14,686 nt of DNA from an uncultured Phaeodactylibacter sp. (GTDB lineage: Bacteria; Bacteroidota; Bacteroidia; Chitinophagales; Saprospiraceae): assembly GCA_913062745.1 (NCBI GenBank), contig CAJXXJ010000027.1, positions 1 through 14,686 of the forward strand, given 5' to 3'. The position numbers and the translations under genes were made by a program. Of the stretch, positions 14,113-14,686 are shown in pieces. The notes under the pieces are model-generated. The model had not been told where the DNA came from. It was given only the letters and a program-made list of their open reading frames with translations, and ran no database searches. How positions within the stretch are numbered: position 1 is the stretch's first letter; each line of letters starts with the position of its first letter.

Positions 14113-14667
14113 CTACTCCCCATCCACCACTTCCCCTTCCTCAGCTTCGTCCTTGTCGGAGTCGGCATTGTCAAAGTAAATAAGTCCACCGGAATTCATC
14201 TTGGATTCGAGTGCCTCAAGACACTTCCAGCGGTATTCTCCATCTACGACGGCAAAGTCATAGTTTCGGCAACTCGGTAGCGCGAAGTAGTCTTGGCCAG
14301 TGCGTAACTCCATGTCCCAATTTCTTGCGCCATTGGATGCCAGAAGGTTCTCTGTTTTTTTGGCCCAATTATGATCATGCTCTCGAATAATTACGTGTTC
14401 TACGCGCTGAGCGATCCACAATGTTGAGCTGCCCGACCCAAACTCAATCGCTTTCATATCGGATTGAAGGTGCTTTTCTACGTAAGAAATTGCCTTCATG
14501 GGCCACCACGGTACGGGTGGCCTCCTTCCAGTGAATTTATTATGGGTCTTTTGTGCGATCGCTTTAGGGAGCTCTGAAATCGCTTGGGGGAAGCCTATAA
14601 ATACATCATTTTCTGTGTGTAGGCGACTTTTTCGTGTGTCGCCGCCAGAAAATATTTTGGAGAACAT
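14113..14667 (-). CDS. SAM-dependent methyltransferase-like protein, possibly C-terminally shortened
   Basis: 184-residue protein with class I methyltransferase features. The glycine motif is AIEFGSGSSTLWI (73-85), followed by an acidic/His segment IREHDHNW (94-101). Motif II-like YDFAVVDGEYRWKCLEAL (136-153) and the strand GGLIYFDNADSDKD (160-173) come next. The region after that strand, where related proteins usually continue, is replaced by a short acidic tail (EAEEGEVVDGE), so the domain may be truncated. The substrate is unknown. It has an unusually good Shine-Dalgarno sequence for this phylum (AGGAGG ending about 9 nt before the ATG) and a visibly lower GC content and different codon use than dnaJ. 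This suggests acquisition from elsewhere. It lies 36 nt upstream of dnaJ on the same strand. Confidence 0.72.
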   Translation of the reverse strand: MFSKIFSGGDTRKSRLHTENDVFIGFPQAISELPKAIAQKTHNKFTGRRPPVPWWPMKAISYVEKHLQSDMKAIEFGSGSSTLWIAQRVEHVIIREHDHNWAKKTENLLASNGARNWDMELRTGQDYFALPSCRNYDFAVVDGEYRWKCLEALESKMNSGGLIYFDNADSDKDEAEEGEVVDGE

Positions 14668-14671
14668 ATTT

Positions 14672-14679
14672 TTTCCTCC
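14672..14679 (-). promoter_or_regulatory. Strong ribosome-binding site of the methyltransferase-like gene
   Basis: On the minus strand the sequence GCAGGAGGAAAAAAATATG places AGGAGG (14680-14675 region) about 8-9 nt before the ATG at 14667. Other genes in the window have no comparable Shine-Dalgarno, as expected for Bacteroidota, so it stands out. Confidence 0.6.
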
Positions 14680-14686
14680 TGCATAG

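Noticed and set aside
1..14686. CRISPR arrays, tRNA/rRNA genes, transposases, phage or toxin-antitoxin genes
   Set aside because: No spaced direct repeats, no cloverleaf or rRNA sequence, and no such protein motifs were seen on either strand.

Overview
The window looks like a chromosomal segment of a fairly GC-rich member of the Bacteroidota, possibly of the Lewinella/Phaeodactylibacter (Saprospiria) type. Four things support this. A gliding-motility lipoprotein gene (gldH) is present. acpP, fabF and rnc lie in order, an arrangement common in the phylum. The DksA-like regulator has lost its zinc cysteines and the signal peptidase II is enlarged. Promoters match the Bacteroidota TTTG-N19-21-TAnnTTTG pattern, for example TACTTTTG upstream of the dksA-like gene. 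The placement below phylum is inference. No rRNA, tRNA, CRISPR array, transposase or phage gene was seen.

Layout. Positions 1-695 hold the N-terminal part of pyruvate kinase (minus strand, running off the left edge). A divergent control region (696-1096) separates it from a long plus-strand block: acpP, fabF, rnc, a SWIM zinc-finger protein, a PorE-like secreted protein with an OmpA-like C-terminus, and an unrecognised 166-residue protein. These are followed by a separately promoted TraR/DksA-family gene and lspA. Two strong hairpin terminators separate dksA-like from lspA and lspA from the next block. From about 9654 to the right end everything is on the minus strand: two tandem ArsR-fold regulators, a DUF1572/DinB-like protein, an AraC-family regulator, gldH, dnaJ, and a SAM-methyltransferase-like gene at the right edge.

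How it works together. acpP and fabF supply the acyl carrier and an elongating ketosynthase for fatty-acid synthesis. rnc processes double-stranded RNA. lspA matures lipoproteins, a class that includes the GldH encoded in the same window. The rnc to 166-residue-protein run has gaps of 11, 47 and 3 nt and may be one operon, with rnc also possibly expressed from a promoter almost touching its start codon. The tandem ArsR-type genes each look independently transcribed.

Most of the window is core chromosome. The points most worth a second look are: the PorE-like protein with a degenerate peptidoglycan-binding domain; an Asn at a catalytic metal position of RNase III; the structured fabF-rnc spacer; a perfect 9-bp inverted repeat in front of lspA; a 12-bp palindrome over a promoter box of the second ArsR gene; TTG starts for two genes; and the compositionally distinct, apparently shortened methyltransferase next to dnaJ. 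I found no convincing new defence or mobile system.
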